NCBI GenBank assembly: GCA_030429545.1
Contig: JAUIFF010000004.1
Location: forward strand, 124,001-188,000
Source: Polyangia bacterium
Lineage (GTDB): Bacteria; Myxococcota_A; Polyangia; Nannocystales; Nannocystaceae
DNA length: 64,000 nt
Reading direction: 5' to 3'
Position numbers and translations under genes: made by a program. The notes under the pieces were generated by a model. That model searched no databases. It saw nothing but the letters and a program-made list of their open reading frames with translations, and was not told the DNA's origin. Shown here piece after piece: positions 61,225 to 64,000 of the stretch (position 1 is the first letter of the stretch; the number at the start of each line of letters is the position of its first letter).

Positions 61225-62073
61225 CTAACAGATCGGCGAAACTTCGACGCTGTGGTCGGCACCGACGGTGACCACGGAATTGGGTGGGATCAACTCCCAG
61301 TGCTCGCGGTCCATCAATGGTTCCGATGCGAGCATGACCGATGCCCCCTGGGTACCAGGGTCGATCAGTCGACAGACCGTGCCTTCGCAGTGGTACTGTC
61401 GACTTCGTTGTAGATACAGGGTGTTGGCAGTTTCGGGCGCCCCGGTGGTGTAGCGGGTCGCGACACTGAGGCGACCGTCGGTGACAACGAGGTTGAGGGT
61501 GCTGGGCTCGTCAAGACCGGCGGTGAGTTCAGTGATGCGGACAAGCACCTGGAGCATCGCCATTTTCATCGCCAGCAGTGGATGGATGTCGCGGGATTGG
61601 GCCTTGAGATAGTCGAGGTACAGGCCAAACATATGTTCGCTGTCGGTCGAACCACGGATCGCGGCAAACGACTCGTCGGACAACTCGCTGAGGATCTGGC
61701 GACGAACCCTGCGAAAGTTGGCGACGTTGCCGTTGTGCATAAAGGCGTAGCGACCCGCCGAGAACGGGTGGCAGTTGGTCTGAATCACGATCCCATGGGT
61801 GGCCGCACGGACATGTGCCAAGATGGTCTGGCTGCGGGTCACACGGGCGACGTTGAGTAGGTTTTTGTTGTTCCACGCGGGTGTGATGTCGCGAAAGATG
61901 GCCGGCTTTGCATCGAGTTCGGGGGCATACCAGGCGACGCCAAAGCCATCGCCGTTGAGCGGCTCACTGCGCTCGCGGCTTTTGTAACTCTGACGAATGA
62001 TCGAGTGAGATGGCCGCGTGACCAGATCCGCGATCGGGAGGTCGGGGCCCTGGTAGAGAACAAACCTGCACAT
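61225..62073 (-). CDS. Class II glutamine amidotransferase (EgtC/YafJ-like)
   Basis: A 282-residue Ntn-type amidotransferase domain protein: the nucleophile Cys2 follows the initiator Met (MCRFVLYQG), with NGDGFGVAWYA, ILAHVRAATHG, TNCHPFSAGRYAFMHNGNVA and GSTDSEHMF. It resembles EgtC (ergothioneine pathway gamma-glutamyl hydrolase) and YafJ, but no ergothioneine genes are near, so the substrate is unknown. The start at 62073 is fixed by the need for Cys2; the frame is open eight codons further. Confidence 0.85.
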   Translation of the reverse strand: MCRFVLYQGPDLPIADLVTRPSHSIIRQSYKSRERSEPLNGDGFGVAWYAPELDAKPAIFRDITPAWNNKNLLNVARVTRSQTILAHVRAATHGIVIQTNCHPFSAGRYAFMHNGNVANFRRVRRQILSELSDESFAAIRGSTDSEHMFGLYLDYLKAQSRDIHPLLAMKMAMLQVLVRITELTAGLDEPSTLNLVVTDGRLSVATRYTTGAPETANTLYLQRSRQYHCEGTVCRLIDPGTQGASVMLASEPLMDREHWELIPPNSVVTVGADHSVEVSPIC

Positions 62074-62324
62074 CGCCGAGGATTGTACCTTAGGCACAAA
62101 TTGGACAGGTTCGCGCCCATGTTGGCAGCCGCCGACCTCGGCTGTACCGCACCGGTCAGGGTGCTTGCGACCGAAGTTTCGGGGTAGGGTTGGCGCGCGA
62201 TGTCGGGGTTTGCATGGAGCGCCTGTTGCCAGGACTGCGGCCTTGCCACGCCGACGTTTGGACCGGGGCAGCGCCCGTTGTCAATAACATCAACCGACGC
62301 ATCGAAGTTGTACCTCGGGACCCT

Positions 62325-62622
62325 AGTTGGCGCATCGACCCTGGCAGTTAGCCGACGGCCGGGAGCTTAGTTGGCGCATCGCTCCACCAGGCTGTTAGCG
62401 GACGGCCGGGAGCTTAGTTGGCGCATCGCTCCACCTCGCCAGGCAGTTAGCGGACGGCCGGGAGCTTAGTTGGCGCATCTCCACCTCGCCAGGCTGTTAG
62501 TGGGCGGTCCGGGGGTTACTTGGCGCATCGCTCCACCTCGCCAGGCTGTTAGCGGTCGGTCGGGGGGTTACTTGGCGCATCGCTCCATCTCCCCAGGCTG
62601 GTTGCTTGCGGACGGTCGGCGA
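62325..62622 (+). repeat. Six-unit tandem repeat (about 45-52 bp)
   Basis: Six units each begin TTGGCGCATC, continue through CGCTCCACCTCGCCAGGCTG and end TTAGCGGACGGCCGGGAG-like. Lengths differ (about 45, 47, 52, 50, 52, 50), mostly not multiples of three, so the array is unlikely to be coding. The first and last units are the most diverged, as in arrays that grow from the middle. It ends 66 bp before the serine-hydrolase gene, so it may affect that gene's expression. The 62074-62324 stretch before it holds no recognised feature. Confidence 0.85.
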
Positions 62623-62688
62623 CAGGTGTGCTGTTCCTCGCGTGGTCGCGGCGTTGGACAAATCTTCGCCCCGACTCGACAACCGGCT

Positions 62689-64000
62689 ATGCTCGCGCCC
62701 GTGTTGCGAAACTGGGAGCTTGTCGCCGCGGGTTTGCTGGTGTTTGCCTGTTCGACACCCGGGGCTCCAAAGGAGCAGTCGGGACCGTCGAAGCCCACCG
62801 TTGCTGGCGTAGCCACGCCAACACAACAGGTGGGCAAATCCGCGGAACCTGGGCGCGCCACCCCGGGAGAGCAGGTCGACCCGCCAAAGCCCGTGCCCGA
62901 TGCCCCCCGCACTCCGCCACCACCCAACACCGAAACGATCGAGCGGTTACTCAAGTCGGAGCACAAGGGGTTTGTCGAGCCCATGGCGAACCCCGAGCAG
63001 TTTCGCGTGCAGGTGTTGCTGACGACTTTTACCCCGCAGGCAAACGGCCCCGACACCATCGCGGAATATCGCTACCGCCCCGACGCCGACTACATTTACG
63101 TGGCCTCGGCGATCAAAACCTTTGGCACGGTCGCCGCCCTGCGCAAACTTCAGGAGCTGCAGGCAACGGGACACAAGGTCGACCTCAACACCCCAATGGC
63201 GTGGTGTCCCGAGGATCGGAAGTTGTGTTTTACCCGCGACAAGACCAACGTCGAGGGTGAGGTGATCACGCTCGGGCACGAGTTGCGCAAGGTGCATCTT
63301 GTGTCCAACAACTATGCGTTTAACCGTATTTACGAGTTTGTCGGCCACCGCGAAATCAACGAGGTCGCGTGGGAGCTCGGGTTTGCCAGTGTCCGCGTTC
63401 GCCACCGTATGCAGGACAAGTTCGACGAACGGATCCGACGCACCACGCCGCGGATTGAGTTTCGCCCGCCCGAGGGCGAGCCGGTGGTGATCGAGCGCCG
63501 CGTGAGCGACCTAAAACTTTCGCCAACCGAGGGGGTGCTGGTGGGTAAACGCCACATCGACTTCGACGGCAAGGAGCAGCGGCGGCCCAAGAGTTTTGCC
63601 AAGTACAACGCCGCGTCGCTGACCGACCTCCACCGCCTGACACTGGCCGTGCATCGACCCGAGTACCCCGGCGCACCGGACCTGGGGTTGAGCAAGGCGC
63701 ACCGCGAGTTTTTGACCGCGGCCATGGCCGAGATTCCCGCGGAGTCGAAAAACCCGGTCTACGAGCGGCCACAGGCACACTTTCGCTACAAGCTTTTGCT
63801 TCGCGGCGTGCTCGAGGTGCTGCCGCTCGAACGGGTGCGCTACGCCGGCAAACCGGGTCGGGCCTACGGCTTTCACCTCGACTCGGCCTACATCGAAGAT
63901 ACTCAGACCGGACGGGCCATGGTGGTCACAGCCTCGATCCACGCCAACAACGACTACCTGGTCGAAAATACAGAACGGATTTACGACCGCATCAGTCGCC
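62689..64000 (+). CDS. Class A beta-lactamase-like serine hydrolase lipoprotein (3' end beyond window)
   Basis: 437 codons visible; the stop lies outside the window. Signal LVAAGLLVFAC-S gives a lipobox Cys21, followed by a Pro-rich linker to about residue 80. The enzyme domain has SxxK at S140-K143 (VASAIKT), an SDN-like SNN in HLVSNNYAFNRIYEF, and a KTG-like KPG in YAGKPGRAYGFHLD, as in class A beta-lactamase or penicillin-binding-like hydrolases. Between them an inserted segment of about 100 residues is unlike standard beta-lactamases. Probably periplasmic and lipid-anchored; the substrate may be peptidoglycan or a beta-lactam. Start ATG 62689; GTG 62701 is an alternative. Confidence 0.7.
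   Translation, partial: MLAPVLRNWELVAAGLLVFACSTPGAPKEQSGPSKPTVAGVATPTQQVGKSAEPGRATPGEQVDPPKPVPDAPRTPPPPNTETIERLLKSEHKGFVEPMANPEQFRVQVLLTTFTPQANGPDTIAEYRYRPDADYIYVASAIKTFGTVAALRKLQELQATGHKVDLNTPMAWCPEDRKLCFTRDKTNVEGEVITLGHELRKVHLVSNNYAFNRIYEFVGHREINEVAWELGFASVRVRHRMQDKFDERIRRTTPRIEFRPPEGEPVVIERRVSDLKLSPTEGVLVGKRHIDFDGKEQRRPKSFAKYNAASLTDLHRLTLAVHRPEYPGAPDLGLSKAHREFLTAAMAEIPAESKNPVYERPQAHFRYKLLLRGVLEVLPLERVRYAGKPGRAYGFHLDSAYIEDTQTGRAMVVTASIHANNDYLVENTERIYDRISR

Larger units (their letters stand above)
7595..61420. repeat. Dispersed palindrome TGYANNTRCA, 30 copies
   Basis: Hand search for TG[CT]A-NN-T[AG]CA gave 30 sites starting at 7595, 9932, 13315, 13407, 15294, 16593, 19155, 22708, 23992, 29581, 30526, 37718, 38835, 39801, 42252, 43317, 44429, 44780, 48368, 49239, 49945, 50308, 50961, 51504, 53811, 55000, 55884, 56076, 61017 and 61411. 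Twenty-four lie in genes, only in two of the three frames: 18 as T-GYA-NNT-RCA and 6 as YTG-YAN-NTR-CAN. Six are intergenic. None was found in 1-7594. Counts come from reading by eye and may miss a few. Confidence 0.7.

Noticed and set aside
61225..62073. Ergothioneine gene egtC
   Set aside because: Family match is good, but no egtB or egtD neighbours support that pathway, so no symbol was given.
62325..62622. CRISPR array
   Set aside because: Units are contiguous and similar along their whole length, with no unique spacers.

Overview
The window looks like chromosomal DNA of a myxobacterium, most likely of the Nannocystineae (Nannocystis/Plesiocystis/Enhygromyxa-like). The basis is GC-rich genes, an unusual number of secreted lipoproteins whose signal peptide is followed by a Thr/Ser/Pro/Asp-rich linker, von Willebrand A (vWA)-type lipoproteins, an IgGFc-binding-like protein, a CHAT protease, a Ser/Thr kinase, a MYXO-CTERM-like tail, and a peroxisome-like beta-oxidation enzyme with SCP2 domains. 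The taxon is an inference. No rRNA, tRNA, CRISPR array or transposase was recognised.

Left end (1-9.0 kb) is accessory in character. It holds three small helix-turn-helix genes, each divergent from another gene, short ACCATCYRTTGAAC repeats on both sides of the first pair, a 1.7-kb mosaic repeat array (about 1287-2975), AT-rich patches, and an IgGFc-like gene that has lost its 5' end. A convergent pair here (degenerate-vWA lipoprotein at 3760-4866, propeller-like lipoprotein at 4917-6353) has a diverged second copy at 13507-16172.

9-24.4 kb is mainly envelope and polysaccharide biology: an SGNH/GDSL esterase lipoprotein, a Ser/Thr kinase followed by a polytopic membrane protein, the second convergent lipoprotein pair, a very large PTPS_related-type membrane protein, and a four-gene forward operon (GT2, flippase-like protein, methyltransferase, heparinase-like protein).

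24.6-37.7 kb is dominated by surface proteins. A reverse run reads exported TPR-CHAT-beta-barrel protein, two vWA lipoproteins with intact MIDAS motifs, and a Thr-rich lipoprotein. It is divergent from a DUF4384-like lipoprotein. A WYL regulator/GFA enzyme pair, a degraded RelE/ParE-type toxin gene and a large FG-GAP lipoprotein follow.

37.7-50.1 kb holds metabolism and signalling: a SCPx-type thiolase with an MFE-2-like fusion (dehydrogenase, hydratase, three SCP2 domains), a response regulator/histidine kinase pair, Lon protease, a CDP-alcohol-transferase-like membrane protein, a histidine-kinase homologue lacking its phospho-acceptor histidine, and a stand-alone SCP2 protein.

50.2-64 kb holds an ABC exporter, a TPR protein, a five-haem cytochrome with a MYXO-CTERM-like tail, an esterase lipoprotein, an HNH endonuclease, a RibD/DHFR-like reductase, a FAS1-OmpA lipoprotein, a class II glutamine amidotransferase, a six-unit tandem repeat, and the start of a serine beta-lactamase-like lipoprotein cut by the window edge.

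The most unusual large-scale signal is a degenerate palindrome, TGYANNTRCA. I found it 30 times by eye, against roughly two to four expected from base composition. Most copies lie inside genes and force A-ending codons that are otherwise uncommon here.
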